A stretch of DNA of 64,000 nucleotides from Sinorhizobium arboris LMG 14919 (GTDB taxonomy: Bacteria > Pseudomonadota > Alphaproteobacteria > Rhizobiales > Rhizobiaceae), in NCBI RefSeq assembly GCF_000427465.1, contig NZ_KE386497.1, positions 314,162-378,161 on the forward strand, read 5' to 3'. This document shows positions 18,495 through 31,346 of this stretch, piece by piece. The stretch's first letter is position 1. Every line of letters begins with the position of its first letter. The position numbers were made by a program, and so were the translations under genes. The notes below the pieces were generated by a model. That model searched no databases. It worked only from the letters and a program-made list of their open reading frames with translations, and was not told the DNA's origin.

Positions 18495-18805
18495 GGCAAT
18501 AGGGCGAACGTCGTTTGCGAGCGCTGTTAGAGGTGGTCTGAAGCCGGGAACGACCTTCGGTCTATCGGCTTATGACGCTCCCGGCGAAACACTGGGAATT
18601 TGTGCTTTGGCGGCCAAGGACGTGATTGCGCGGGAATTCCAATCATCGAAACCGACCCGCGGCGCGCGGCGGCAGAGACACTGCCGGAGCGATCGCGCAT
18701 GGTTTCCTGTCGCTGCTTCCGCGACGAACGCCTGGCTTGCCTGCAAAAGTTCACAAAAGATCACGCCACGAGGTCCACAAGTCTGCAGTAAAGGATTTCA
18801 TATCA

Positions 18806-19519
18806 ATGGCCTTTTCATTCTCCACATTAATTCGAATCATCACCTTCACCGTCATAACCGCCATCGTGAGCGTGCAGCCTTCGACAGCGGATGATCTGTC
18901 CGCCCCGCAGCAGTGGCCGAGAACCCCCTTATCACGAGTAGAAGCCCTTGCGGTTCTTCAGACTCTGAACGCGAATCTCCTCAGCAATGCCAGTGCGACG
19001 CTGACGCTCGATCGCTGGTGTGCCGCGCATAAGCTTGCACCACCGGGCTCCAAGATCGTAGCAAAACGTGTACAGGGACACGACAAGCCAGCCAACGTTC
19101 ATATTCGTGAATTGCTGCACGTCGGGCCGAACGAGCCGATCGTCTATCGCCATGTCCGCCTAGCATGCGGTGATCGCATCCTTTCGGAAGCAGAGAACTG
19201 GTATGTGCCTGCAAGACTGACAGCCGAAATGAACGAGGCGCTGAATACGACTGATATCTCGTTTGGTCGAGCCGTTCGGTCCTTGAACTTCACCCGAACC
19301 AACTTAACGGCCAAACTGCTTTGGTCCCCTCTCCCCGAAGGCTGGGACATGTCAGCCGAATTACCACTGCCGAGCTTAGGGTCTTTGACCCCACCGCCAT
19401 TCCTTCTCGAGCATCATGCAGTGCTGAAGTTGCAAGATGGCACGCCTTTTGCTGCGTTGGTCGAAAGCTATAGGAAAGATGTGCTCGAATTTCCGGCTCC
19501 CCAGCTATTGCCGCAATAA
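18806..19519 (+). CDS. secreted protein with UbiC/chorismate-lyase-like domain
   Basis: 237 residues. The start was placed at the ATG behind AAAGGA; the longer upstream frame has no ribosome site. Residues 1-30 form a signal peptide (IIRIITFTV-like hydrophobic core, then STADD). The mature part has VYRHVRLACGDRILSEAENWYVPARL, TTDISFGRAV and LWSPLPEGWD, then FLLEHHAVL and DGTPFAALVE. The pattern resembles chorismate pyruvate-lyase/UTRA folds. An exported location is odd for a chorismate enzyme, so the role is open. It stands alone between IS debris and the gibberellin locus. Confidence 0.6.
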   Translation: MAFSFSTLIRIITFTVITAIVSVQPSTADDLSAPQQWPRTPLSRVEALAVLQTLNANLLSNASATLTLDRWCAAHKLAPPGSKIVAKRVQGHDKPANVHIRELLHVGPNEPIVYRHVRLACGDRILSEAENWYVPARLTAEMNEALNTTDISFGRAVRSLNFTRTNLTAKLLWSPLPEGWDMSAELPLPSLGSLTPPPFLLEHHAVLKLQDGTPFAALVESYRKDVLEFPAPQLLPQ

Positions 19520-19711
19520 ACCTGATGGATTGGCTGCCGACTCGCCGTTAGCCCGGAGGTGAAAAGCCGGACGCCATTCGAAAAACACCGGACAGCTACT
19601 GTCATGTCCTTGGCACTTTATCGCAATGACCTCGTCGCAGAAGGCGTTCACGAGCTTTGCTCGGACGCAGAAATCAGGAAGAGACGATCGCATCGGGCGA
19701 AACTAGGGCTT

Positions 19712-19808
19712 CCATGAAACCGATCGAGTTGTCTATTTCCGCAAACCACTGGCCTGATTTCGTCCCACCACGCTTAGAGTGTCATTTCGACCTCAGCCGG
19801 AACCGACC
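19712..19808 (+). repeat. 97-bp direct repeat, left copy
   Basis: About 95% identical (five mismatches in 97) to 21502-21598. The two copies bracket cyp115, a cyp112 scrap and a Tn3 scrap. The repeat starts at CCATGAAACCGATCGAG and ends at AACCGACC, 20 bp before the cyp115 start. Its origin was not recognised; it may be an IS end. Confidence 0.9.
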
Positions 19809-19828
19809 CCTTTTAAGGAGTTGTTGGC

Positions 19829-21061
19829 ATGCGCGTAGAAAACCATAATCGCGATGTGATCGGTGTGTCGGTCGCTCCCACGCACCTTGATAATCTGTCT
19901 TCTGCGATTCTGCAGCAGGGGGGGATGGCGCGAGTGTCGCTGCCAGGCGATGTGGTGACCTGGGCGGCAGGCGGTCACCAGACGCTCAGGCGGATACTTT
20001 CCGACCAGCGTTTCAACAGGGACTGGCGACAGTGGCGGGCGCTGCAGGACGGCGAGATTCCCGAGGATCATCCGCTAATCGGGATGTGCAAAGTGGACAA
20101 CATGGTCACGGCGCATGGCGCCGATCACCGGCGCTTGCGCGGCCTGCTGTCCAGGAGCTTCCCGCCCAGTCGTATCGCCTTGCTGGCGCCACGGATCGAA
20201 CAATGGGTCGATCGACTCCTGGCCGAGATGGCGCAGCGCGGCGGCAGTGCCGATCTGATGTGCGAGTTCGCCGTTCCGTTGCCCACCAACGTGATCGCCG
20301 AACTGTTCGGTTTGCCGGACGAACAGCGCGAGGAGATCGTCGCGCTCACCTACAGCCTGGCCAACACCTCCGCCACAGCCGCAGAGGTGCGACAGACGCG
20401 GCAGCGCATCCCGGAGTTCTTCCGTCGCCTCATCGCGCTCAAGCGGGGCCAGCTCGGCGACGATCTGGCTTCGGCCCTGATCGTCGCGCGCGACAACGGC
20501 GAGCTCGTTTCCGACACCGAGCTCATCGACATGCTGTTCATGGTGCTCTCTGCGGGCTTCGTGACCACCACCGGCGTCATCGGCAATGGCGTGCTGGCAT
20601 TGTTGACGCATCCGCAGCAACTGCACCTGGTGCGCGCCGGCCAAGTTCCGTGGTCACAGGCGATCGAGGAGATCCTGCGCTGGGGCAGCTCAGTGGCCAA
20701 TCTGCCGTTCCGCTATGCCACCGAGGACGTGGAGATCGACGGATGCATGGTCCGCCGCGGCGACGCCGTCCTGATGGCGTTCCATGCGGCGAACCGGGAC
20801 GAAAAGGCCTTCGGTCCCGGCGCCGACAGGTTCGATGTCACCCGGCGGCACAACCCGCACCTGTCGTTCGGCGAGGGGCCGCATTTCTGCCTGGGGGCTG
20901 CGCTGGCGCGCCTGGAATTGCGCTGCGCCTTCCCCGCGCTGTTCGCGCGGCTGGAGGATCTGGCGCTGACCATCGCCGCGGAGGACGTCGTCTACATGCC
21001 GTCTTACGTCATTCGCTGCCCGCAGCGCCTGCCGGTCACCTTCCGCCCTTCCATCGCTTAG
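19829..21061 (+). CDS. cyp115: cytochrome P450 CYP115, gibberellin 3-oxidase
   Basis: 410 residues, full length. P450 features: I-helix LSAGFVTTTGVI (about residue 250), ExxR in EEILRW (about 285), and heme motif FGEGPHFCLGAALARLE (about 350). CYP115 converts GA9 to bioactive GA4, the last step of the bacterial pathway. Most rhizobial operons keep only a stub of this gene. Here the whole gene lies upstream of the operon's sigma-54-type promoter, between 97-bp repeats, and is followed by partial cyp112 and transposon scraps. It starts at an ATG behind AAGGAG. Independent re-acquisition from another gibberellin operon is the likely history. Its own promoter was not found. Confidence 0.9.
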   Translation: MRVENHNRDVIGVSVAPTHLDNLSSAILQQGGMARVSLPGDVVTWAAGGHQTLRRILSDQRFNRDWRQWRALQDGEIPEDHPLIGMCKVDNMVTAHGADHRRLRGLLSRSFPPSRIALLAPRIEQWVDRLLAEMAQRGGSADLMCEFAVPLPTNVIAELFGLPDEQREEIVALTYSLANTSATAAEVRQTRQRIPEFFRRLIALKRGQLGDDLASALIVARDNGELVSDTELIDMLFMVLSAGFVTTTGVIGNGVLALLTHPQQLHLVRAGQVPWSQAIEEILRWGSSVANLPFRYATEDVEIDGCMVRRGDAVLMAFHAANRDEKAFGPGADRFDVTRRHNPHLSFGEGPHFCLGAALARLELRCAFPALFARLEDLALTIAAEDVVYMPSYVIRCPQRLPVTFRPSIA

Positions 21062-21318
21062 AGAGTGCGGCATTCACTCCGGATTCGGTGATGCTCGGTT
21101 CGCCGGGGTGGCTGGTCTCGCACGAGCGGGGCATGCCCGGTTACGCACGATCGTGGCGCCGGCCTTCAGCAACCGCAGGGTGAAGCTGCTCGCGCAGCAA
21201 GTCGAGGCGATCGCCGCGCAGTTGTTCGAGACGCTGGCGGCCCAGCCCCAGCCCGCCGACCTGCGGCGCCACCTCTCCTTTCCGCTTCCGGCCATGGTCA
21301 TCAGCGCGCTGATGGGCG
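21062..21318 (+). pseudogene. cyp112: partial duplicate of cyp112
   Basis: Nearly identical to 22005-22258 inside cyp112 (codons about 70-153), with a few substitutions and a 6-bp deletion. The cyp112 start and first 68 or so codons are missing: the fragment begins seven bases after the cyp115 stop. It is cut on the right by a Tn3 transposase scrap. This is the neighbour carried along with the incoming cyp115. Confidence 0.9.
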
Positions 21319-21330
21319 AATGCGCAAAGC

Positions 21331-21507
21331 ACCGAGCTGCTGAGCGAAGCCGAGCGGGAACGACTACTGGGATTCCCGGCGGACCGTAACGACTTGGCCC
21401 GACTTTACACCTTTGAGCCCGGCGACCTCGATCTGATCTGGCGTCGCCAAGAGGACCGCAATCGCCTCGACGTAGCCCTTCAGCTTGCGCTGTTTCGCCA
21501 CCCATGA
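21331..21507 (+). pseudogene. tnpA: Tn3-family transposase N-terminal fragment
   Basis: The frame reads TELLSEAERERLLGFPADR, then LARLYTFEPGDLDLIWRR and DRNRLDVALQLALFRHP, the typical start of Tn3-family TnpA. It stops at the junction with the right 97-bp repeat. Only about 58 codons remain. Confidence 0.85.
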
Positions 21508-21598
21508 AGCCGATCGAGTTGTCTATTTCCGCACCCCACTGGCCTGATTTCGTCCCACCACGCTTAGAGTGTCATTTCGCCCTCAGCCAGAACCGACC
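21502..21598 (+). repeat. 97-bp direct repeat, right copy
   Basis: Right partner of 19712-19808. It ends 17 bp before the NifA-type site of the gibberellin operon, so the ancestral order was probably repeat, promoter, cyp112. Confidence 0.9.
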
Positions 21599-21615
21599 AA
21601 ACCTACTGTCGAGTT

Positions 21616-21631
21616 TGTCGCGTCCGCGACA
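21616..21631 (+). promoter_or_regulatory. NifA upstream activator site of the gibberellin operon
   Basis: TGT-CGCGTCCGCG-ACA: a TGT-N10-ACA site in which the whole hexamer TGTCGC/GCGACA is palindromic. It lies 88 bp upstream of the -24 element. Confidence 0.75.
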
Positions 21632-21718
21632 TGGTGATGTTCGGCCCGGGCGTGCCCGCGCTCGGTTAAGACATTGAAGGATGTGCAGAGCAGCTTATCT
21701 GAGGCGCTCCCTGCGTAG

Positions 21719-21735
21719 TTGGTATGATCCTTGCT
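21719..21735 (+). promoter_or_regulatory. sigma-54 (-24/-12) promoter of the gibberellin operon
   Basis: TTGGTATG-N4-TTGCT matches TTGGCACG-N4-TTGCW at the invariant GG and GC with correct spacing. It is 65 bp upstream of the cyp112 start and downstream of cyp115. It fits the symbiosis-specific expression known for this operon. Confidence 0.75.
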
Positions 21736-21767
21736 GCCCTAGTTGTACGGCGGCACACGCCGGCATG

Positions 21768-21789
21768 CCCTTCCATCGCTTAGAGAGTG
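21768..21789 (+). pseudogene. cyp115: residual 3' end of the ancestral cyp115
   Basis: CCCTTCCATCGCTTAGAGAG plus two bases here is identical to the last codons and stop of the full-length cyp115 (21047-21068). This is the stub left by the deletion typical of rhizobial operons, just before the cyp112 start. Confidence 0.8.
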
Positions 21790-21799
21790 GAATGCCACC

Positions 21800-23002
21800 A
21801 TGTCCGAACAACCCTTGCCGACGCTGCCGATGTGGCGCGTCGATCACATGGAGCCCTCGCCCGAGATGTTGGCGCTACGCGCCAACGGTCCGATCCACCG
21901 CGTGCGCTTCCCGTCCGGGCACGAAGGCTGGTGGGTGACAGGCTATGACGAGGCCAAGGCGGTGCTGTCCGACGCGGCGTTCCGACCCGCGGGAATGCCG
22001 CCGGCGGCATTCACCCCTGATTGTGTGATTCTCGGTTCGCCGGGGTGGCTGGTCTCGCACGAGGGGGACGAGCATGCCCGGTTACGTACGATCGTGGCGC
22101 CGGCCTTCAGCGACCGCAGGGTGAAGCTGCTCGCGCAGCAAGTCGAGACGATCGCCGCGCAGTTGTTCGAGACGCTGGCGGCCCAGCCCCAGCCCGCCGA
22201 CCTGCGGCGCCACCTCTCCTTTCCGCTTCCGGCCATGGTCATCAGCGCGCTGATGGGCGTGCTCTACGAGGATCACGCCTTTTTCGCCAGGCTCTCCGAC
22301 GAGGTGATGACGCACCAGCATGAGAGCGGCCCGCGCAGCGCGTCCCGTCTGGCCTGGGAACAACTGCGCGCCTACATTCGCGGCAAGATGCGGGAAAAGC
22401 GCCAGGATCCGGGTGACAACCTGCTGACGGATCTGCTCGCGGCGGTCGACCGGGGCAAGGCGACCGAGGAAGAGGCGATCGGCCTGGCGGCGGGCATGCT
22501 GGTGGCGGGGCACGAGAGCACCGTCGCGCAGATCGAATTCGGCCTGCTGGCCATGTTCCGCCATCCGCAACAGCGCGAACGCCTGGTCGGCGATCCATCC
22601 CTGGTGGACAAGGCGGTGGAGGAAATCCTGCGCATGTACCCGCCGGGCGCTGGCTGGGACGGCATCATGCGTTATCCGAGGACCGACGTGACCATCGCGG
22701 GCGTGCATATTCCCGCGGAGAGCAAGGTGCTGGTCGGCCTGCCGGCGACGTCGTTCGATCCGCGCCATTTCGACGACCCGGAAATCTTCGACATCGGACG
22801 CGAAGAAAAGCCGCACCTGGCGTTCTCCTACGGGCCGCACTACTGCATCGGCATGGCGCTGGCCAGACTGGAACTCAAGGTGGTGTTCGGTTCGATCTTC
22901 CAGCGCTTTCCCGCGCTGCGCCTGGCCGTGGCGCCCGAAGAACTGAAGTTGCGCAAGGAGATCATCACTGGCGGGTTCGAGGAGTTGCCGGTGCTCTGGT
23001 GA
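21800..23002 (+). CDS. cyp112: cytochrome P450 CYP112, gibberellin C20 oxidase
   Basis: 400 residues starting [13 protein letters not shown]-helix [11 protein letters not shown] (about residue 235), ExxR in EEILRMYPP (about 275), heme motif [17 protein letters not shown] (about 340). CYP112 oxidises GA12 through GA15 and GA24 to GA9, losing carbon 20. It is the first intact gene after the NifA-type promoter; the start was chosen over an upstream in-frame start because homologs begin here. Confidence 0.93.
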   Translation: MSEQPLPTLPMWRVDHMEPSPEMLALRANGPIHRVRFPSGHEGWWVTGYDEAKAVLSDAAFRPAGMPPAAFTPDCVILGSPGWLVSHEGDEHARLRTIVAPAFSDRRVKLLAQQVETIAAQLFETLAAQPQPADLRRHLSFPLPAMVISALMGVLYEDHAFFARLSDEVMTHQHESGPRSASRLAWEQLRAYIRGKMREKRQDPGDNLLTDLLAAVDRGKATEEEAIGLAAGMLVAGHESTVAQIEFGLLAMFRHPQQRERLVGDPSLVDKAVEEILRMYPPGAGWDGIMRYPRTDVTIAGVHIPAESKVLVGLPATSFDPRHFDDPEIFDIGREEKPHLAFSYGPHYCIGMALARLELKVVFGSIFQRFPALRLAVAPEELKLRKEIITGGFEELPVLW

Positions 23003-23096
23003 TGCGCGGACGCCGCCGGGAATCGCGATCTTCTCGGCAATTTGCCGGCGCGCCTGGCGCGTGCCGGTCAGATCAGCCAGCCAACAGGTAACCAAG

Positions 23097-24401
23097 ATGG
23101 ACGTCCAAGAAACCACGGCAGCATGCCGGGACGCCTTCGCCGAACTGGCGTCGCCAGCGTGCATCCACGACCCGTATCCGTTCATGCGGTGGTTGCGCGA
23201 GCACGATCCGGTGCATCGCGCGGCGTCGGGCCTCTTTCTGTTGAGCCGCCACGCCGACATCTACTGGGCGCTCCAGGCCACGGGCGATACGTTTCGGGGA
23301 CCGGCGCCGGGCGAACTGGCGCGCTATTTCCCGCGTGCGGCGACCAGCCTGTCGCTCAATCTGCTGGCGTCCACGCTAGCGATGAAGGACCCACCGACGC
23401 ATACGCGTCTGCGCCGGCTGATCTCGCGCGATTTCACCATGTGCCAGATCGACAACCTGCGGCCTAGCATCGCGCGCATCGTCGCAGCGCGCCTGGACGG
23501 CATGGCGCCCGCGCTGGAGCGCGGGGAGGCAGTGGACCTGCATCGGGAATTCGCGCTGGCCTTGCCCATGCTGGTCTTCGCCGAACTGTTCGGCATGCCC
23601 CAGGACGACATGTTCGGGCTCGCCGCCGGGATCGGCGCCATTATGGAAGGCCTGGGCCCGCACGCCAGCGATCCCCAGCTCGCAGCGGCGGACGCGGCCA
23701 GCGCCAGGGTGCAGGCCTACTTTGGCGACCTCATACAGCGCAAGCGCACCGATCCCCGCCAGGACATCGTGTCGATGCTGGTCGGCGCACACGACGACGA
23801 TGCTGACACGCTGTCGGATGCGGAGTTGATCAGCATGCTGTGGGGCATGCTGCTGGGCGGCTTCGCCACCACTGCTGCGACCATCGACCATGCGGTCCTG
23901 ACGATGCTGGCGTATCCCGAACAGCGGCACTGGCTGCAGGGAGACGCCGTGGGGGTGAAGGCATTCGTCGAAGAAGTCCTGCGCTGCGACGCGCCCGCCA
24001 TGTTCAGCTCCATTCCGCGTATCGCCCAGCGCGACATCGAACTGGGCGGCGTGGTGATCCCGAAGAACGCGGACGTGCGCGTGCTGATCGCGGCCGGCAA
24101 TCGCGACCCGGACGCCTTCGCCGATCCCGACCGCTTCGATCCCGCGCGGTTCTATGGCACCAGTCCTGGCATGTCGACCGACGGGAAGATCATGCTGAGC
24201 TTCGGCCACGGCATCCATTTCTGCCTAGGCGCGCAACTGGCCCGGGTGCAGTTGGCCGAGAGCCTGCCTCGGATCCAGGCGCGCTTCCCCACGCTGACAT
24301 TGGCCGAGCAGCCGACCCGGGAGCCTTCCGCGTTCCTTAGGACGTTCCGCGCGCTGCCGGTGCGGCTGCATGCGCAGGGGGAGCTGAGATGCGCGTCGTG
24401 A
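23097..24401 (+). CDS. cyp114: cytochrome P450 CYP114, ring-contracting oxidase
   Basis: 434 residues starting [11 protein letters not shown]-helix [12 protein letters not shown], ExxR in EEVLRCD, heme motif [17 protein letters not shown]. With the adjacent ferredoxin, CYP114 contracts the B ring of the ent-kaurenoic acid series to GA12-aldehyde. It lies 94 bp after cyp112 and overlaps the ferredoxin gene by 13 bp, which fits their working as a pair. Confidence 0.93.
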   Translation: MDVQETTAACRDAFAELASPACIHDPYPFMRWLREHDPVHRAASGLFLLSRHADIYWALQATGDTFRGPAPGELARYFPRAATSLSLNLLASTLAMKDPPTHTRLRRLISRDFTMCQIDNLRPSIARIVAARLDGMAPALERGEAVDLHREFALALPMLVFAELFGMPQDDMFGLAAGIGAIMEGLGPHASDPQLAAADAASARVQAYFGDLIQRKRTDPRQDIVSMLVGAHDDDADTLSDAELISMLWGMLLGGFATTAATIDHAVLTMLAYPEQRHWLQGDAVGVKAFVEEVLRCDAPAMFSSIPRIAQRDIELGGVVIPKNADVRVLIAAGNRDPDAFADPDRFDPARFYGTSPGMSTDGKIMLSFGHGIHFCLGAQLARVQLAESLPRIQARFPTLTLAEQPTREPSAFLRTFRALPVRLHAQGELRCAS

Positions 24402-24697
24402 TCGACCAGGATCTGTGCGGAACCACCGGGCAGTGCGTGCTGACGCTGCCGGGCACCTTTCGCCAGCGCGAACCGGACGGCGTGGCCGAAGTGTGCGTGG
24501 CGACGGTCCCGCAGGCGCTGCACGCCGTCGTGCGGCTCGCGGCGAGCCAGTGCCCGGTCGCCGCCATTCGGGTCATCGAAAGCGACGCTGGCGATGACGC
24601 GCGCGCCAGCGCCGACCCTGCGCGTTGTCCGGCGGAGGCCGAGCGGCATGCCGCGAAAGACCAAAGCAATCCAGGAGGACACGATGGGACGGTTTGA
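24389..24697 (+). CDS. fdGA: [3Fe-4S] ferredoxin of the gibberellin operon
   Basis: 102 residues. The cluster ligands are visible as CGTTGQC near residue 10 and QCPVAAI near residue 54, the CX5C...CP pattern of [3Fe-4S] ferredoxins that serve bacterial P450s. It overlaps cyp114 at its 5' end and sdr at its 3' end. It supplies electrons to CYP114 and probably to the other P450s of the operon. The C-terminal 40 residues are polar and low in complexity. Confidence 0.9.
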   Translation: MRVVIDQDLCGTTGQCVLTLPGTFRQREPDGVAEVCVATVPQALHAVVRLAASQCPVAAIRVIESDAGDDARASADPARCPAEAERHAAKDQSNPGGHDGTV

Positions 24698-25520
24698 AGG
24701 CAAGGTGGCCGTGGTGACCGGCGCCGGCGCCGGCATCGGCAAGGCATGCGCCCTCGCCATCGCGCGCGAGGGCGGCAGAGTGGTGGTGGCCGACATTGAT
24801 GGCTCGGCGGCCATCGCCTGCACGGAGCAGATCGCGGCCGAAGCGGGCCACGCGCTGGCCCTGGCCATGGACATCGCCGATGCGCAGGCGGTGGCAGCGC
24901 TGTTCGAGACGGCGGAGCGGCACTTCGGTGGGCTGGACCTGCTGGTGAACAACGCGAGCGCCATGCATCTGACCCCGCGCGACCGCACGATCCTCGACCT
25001 GGACCTGGCGGTCTGGGATCAGACCATGGCGACCAATCTGCGCGGCACGCTGCTCTGCTGCCGGCAGGCCATCCCACGGATGATCGCCCGCGGCGGTGGC
25101 GCGATCGTCAACATGTCGTCGTGCCAGGGACTCAGCGGTGACACCGCGCAGACGTCCTACGCCGCGTCGAAGGCGGCGATGAACATGCTGTCGGCCTCGC
25201 TCGCCACCCAGTACGGTCATGCGCAGATCCGCTGCAACGCGGTTGCGCCGGGTCTCATCATGACCGAGCGTCTCCTTGCCAAGCTGGACGAGTGCATGCA
25301 ACGGCATCTGCGCCGGCACCAACTCCTGCCGCGCGTTGGCCGCCCCGAGGACGTGGCCGCGCTGGTGGCGTTCCTGCTCTCCGACGATGCTGCGTTCATC
25401 ACCGGCCAGGTCGTGTGCATCGACGGCGGCATGCTGGCGCATGTGCCGACGTACGCCGACGGTGGCAACAGCCCCGCCGCGCGGCCTGCCGGCGACACCG
25501 CCGAAGCGGAGCGCTGCTGA
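24684..25520 (+). CDS. sdrGA: short-chain dehydrogenase/reductase, GA12-aldehyde oxidising
   Basis: 278 residues. Rossmann motif TGAGAGIGKA at residue 12, NNAS at about 90, catalytic Ser in NMSSCQG and YAASK (Tyr and Lys) at about 156. The start is the ATG behind AGGAGG; an upstream start would lack a ribosome site. This SDR oxidises GA12-aldehyde to GA12. It overlaps the ferredoxin gene by 14 bp and cyp117 by one base. Confidence 0.92.
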   Translation: MGRFEGKVAVVTGAGAGIGKACALAIAREGGRVVVADIDGSAAIACTEQIAAEAGHALALAMDIADAQAVAALFETAERHFGGLDLLVNNASAMHLTPRDRTILDLDLAVWDQTMATNLRGTLLCCRQAIPRMIARGGGAIVNMSSCQGLSGDTAQTSYAASKAAMNMLSASLATQYGHAQIRCNAVAPGLIMTERLLAKLDECMQRHLRRHQLLPRVGRPEDVAALVAFLLSDDAAFITGQVVCIDGGMLAHVPTYADGGNSPAARPAGDTAEAERC

Positions 25521-26863
25521 TGGACATGCTGCTCAACCCGCTGGACCGTCGGCACCGACTGCGGCACGGCATCCCGGTCGTGCCCGGCGCTTTCCCCCTT
25601 GTCGGGCATCTTCCCGCCATCGTCTGCGACCTGCCGCGCCTGCTGCAGCGCGCGGAACGGATGCTGGGCAGCCATTTCTGGCTGGATTTCGGCCCTGCCG
25701 GACACCAGATGACCTGCATGGATCCGGATGCGTTCGCACTGCTCCGGCACAAGGATATGTCCTCGGCGCTGATCGAAGAGATCGCGCCCGAATTGCTTGG
25801 CGGAACGTTGGTCGCCCAGGACGGCCGCGCGCACCGGCAGGCGCGCGATGCGATCAAGACGGCGTTTTTGCCCAAGGGGCTGACCCAGGCCGGCATCGGC
25901 GACCTGTTCGCGCCCGTCATCCGGGCGCGGGTGCAGGCGTGGCGCGACCGCGGCGACGTAACCATCCTGCGCGAGACCGGGGACCTGATGCTGAAGCTCA
26001 TCTTCAGCCTCATGGGGATCCCCGCGCAGGACCTGCCGGGATGGCACCGCAAGTACCGGCAACTGCTGCAGTTGATCGTTGCGCCCCGGATCGACCTGCC
26101 CGGACTGCCCTTGCGGCGCGGCCGCGCCGCCCGCGACTGGATCGACGCGCAGTTGCACCAGTTCGTCCGCGACGCGCGCGCGCATGCCGCGCGCACCGGG
26201 TTGATCAACGACATGGTGAGCGCCTTCGATCGCAGCGACGATGCGCTCTCCGATGACGTCCTGGTCGCCAATATCCGCGTGCTGCTGCTTGCCGGTCACG
26301 ACACCACCGCCTCGACGATGGCCTGGATGGTAATCGAGCTGGCGCGGCAGCCTGTGCTGTGGGACGCCCTGGTCGAGGAGGCGCAACGTGTGGGCGCGGT
26401 GCCGACCCAACACGCGGACCTGGCGCAGTGTCCGGTCGCGGAGGCGCTGTTCCGCGAGACGCTGCGCATGCATCCGTCGGTCACGCTCCTGCCGCGTCGC
26501 GCGCTGCAGGAATTGCAACTCGGCCAACGGCGCATTCCCGCGGGCACCGATCTGTGCATCCCGCTGCTGCATTTCTCGACCTCGGCGCTGCTGCACGAGG
26601 CGCCTGGTCAGTTCCGCCTGGAGCGGTGGCTGCAACGAACGGAGCCGATCCGGCCGGTGGACATGCTGCAGTTCGGTTCCGGCCCACACGTCTGCATCGG
26701 CTACCACCTGGTATGGCTGGAACTGGTGCAGTTCTGCATCGCCTTGGCGCTGACCATGCACAAGGCCGGGGTGCGGCCGCGGTTGCTGAGCGGCGTCGAA
26801 AAAGGCCGGCGCTATTACCCGACCGCACATCCGTCCATGACAATCCGCATCGGATTCTCATGA
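25520..26863 (+). CDS. cyp117: cytochrome P450 CYP117, ent-kaurene oxidase
   Basis: 447 residues starting MDMLLNPLDRRHR. I-helix LLLAGHDTTASTMAW, ExxR in RETLRMHPS, heme motif FGSGPHVCIGYHLVW. CYP117 oxidises ent-kaurene to ent-kaurenoic acid and on to the 7-hydroxy acid. The start codon overlaps the sdr stop (TGATG), so translation is coupled. Confidence 0.92.
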   Translation: MDMLLNPLDRRHRLRHGIPVVPGAFPLVGHLPAIVCDLPRLLQRAERMLGSHFWLDFGPAGHQMTCMDPDAFALLRHKDMSSALIEEIAPELLGGTLVAQDGRAHRQARDAIKTAFLPKGLTQAGIGDLFAPVIRARVQAWRDRGDVTILRETGDLMLKLIFSLMGIPAQDLPGWHRKYRQLLQLIVAPRIDLPGLPLRRGRAARDWIDAQLHQFVRDARAHAARTGLINDMVSAFDRSDDALSDDVLVANIRVLLLAGHDTTASTMAWMVIELARQPVLWDALVEEAQRVGAVPTQHADLAQCPVAEALFRETLRMHPSVTLLPRRALQELQLGQRRIPAGTDLCIPLLHFSTSALLHEAPGQFRLERWLQRTEPIRPVDMLQFGSGPHVCIGYHLVWLELVQFCIALALTMHKAGVRPRLLSGVEKGRRYYPTAHPSMTIRIGFS

Positions 26864-27008
26864 GCAGGCGTCGCATGCCCCGTGTGGCTAGGCAGCGGCA
26901 CCGGCGGCGCGCGGCATTGCTGCACTCGGCGCGCGCGCTCGGTGCGACGCCGGCAACACCGCGGCGGCTCGCCGCTCGTCGTGGCCGTCTCCTGTCAGGT
27001 ACAAGGAC

Positions 27009-30612
<3,604 letters not shown>

Positions 30613-30691
30613 ACGCGCGGGAGGCGGCGGGCGCACGCTGCCATCGGTCCGATCCGACGCAACGGCGCCCGATGCGACGGATGGAGCGAGC

Positions 30692-31012
30692 ATGAGCGAC
30701 ATCGCCCTGAGCCGGCGCAAGGACGACCATCTGGACATCGTGCTGGATCGGCGAACGGCGCCCGCCACGGTCGCCGCCGGCTGGGAGTACATCCGTTTCG
30801 AACACTGCGCATGCCCGACCTGACGCAGATCGACCTGTGCGCCTAGCTGCTGGGCAAGACCGTGCGCGCGCCGCTGCTGATCAGCTCCATGACCGGCCGT
30901 ATGCCACGCGCCGAGGCCATCAACCGGCATCTGAGCGAGGCAGCGCAAGCCTTGGGGATCGCCCTGTGCGTCGGTCCGCAGCGAGGGTATCGCGGCTTCG
31001 GAGACGTCACCG
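30692..31012 (+). pseudogene. idi: type 2 isopentenyl diphosphate isomerase remnant
   Basis: Starts [20 protein letters not shown], then [10 protein letters not shown]. After a frameshift it continues DLTQIDLCA, a stop, then [19 protein letters not shown] and [21 protein letters not shown]. This is the first third of FMN-dependent IDI-2. One frameshift, one nonsense codon and a missing C-terminal two thirds leave it dead. An idi ends the operon in some other bacteria; loss here means the host must supply DMAPP. Confidence 0.88.
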
Positions 31013-31230
31013 TCATCTCGGACTAAGCCGAAGCCTCAAGCGGCGGCCTCAAGCGATGCCGAAGGCGACAGCCCACATTATTCGGTTCACATCGCCATGA
31101 AGACTCAGCCATGCAGCAGATCGCACCTTGATCCGCTTCCATCTCTAACCGTGACGAGGAACTGCTTACGATGGGTTGGGACTCAGAGCCTGCCGAATTC
31201 GAAGAATTCAGGAGCCAACCTTGTATAAAG
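31013..31230. other. spacer after the gibberellin operon
   Basis: No gene or terminator recognised. Composition falls from the GC-rich operon to an AT-richer stretch ahead of the hipBA operators, which suggests the right border of the transferred operon. Confidence 0.4.
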
Positions 31231-31247
31231 TTTACCGTTCGGGAATT
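31231..31247. promoter_or_regulatory. HipB-type operator 1
   Basis: TTTACCG-TT-CGGGAATT, an imperfect copy of the two palindromes downstream, 105 bp before the antitoxin start. Confidence 0.5.
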
Positions 31248-31277
31248 TATTTGCCCAAGATATCACCCCGCCGCGTT

Positions 31278-31299
31278 AATTTTCCCGTTCGGGAAAATT
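31278..31299. promoter_or_regulatory. HipB-type operator 2
   Basis: Perfect palindrome with half-site AATTTTCCCG and a two-base centre (TT), about 53 bp before the antitoxin start. It probably overlaps the promoter and mediates autorepression. Confidence 0.65.
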
Positions 31300-31330
31300 G
31301 ATCTCGACAGAGCCCCAAGTATGCTGCTAT

Positions 31331-31346
31331 TTTCCCGAGCGGGAAA
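31331..31346. promoter_or_regulatory. HipB-type operator 3
   Basis: TTTCCCG-AG-CGGGAAA, a perfect palindrome with two-base centre ending five bases before the antitoxin ATG. Confidence 0.65.

Noticed and set aside
19598..19618. TTGGCACT-like -24 element upstream of cyp115
   Set aside because: The spacing to the next GC is one base too short for RpoN and no activator site precedes it. A similar TGTCATGTCC-YTGGCAC block at 17690 suggests a repeated IS-type sequence.
20032..21183. Long open frame (383 codons) overlapping cyp115
   Set aside because: Shadow frame of GC-rich P450 coding sequence; the P450 frame carries all the motifs.
25217..26830. 537-codon minus-strand frame opposite cyp117 and sdr
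   Set aside because: Shadow of high-GC codons in the gibberellin operon; no motif and no ribosome site.
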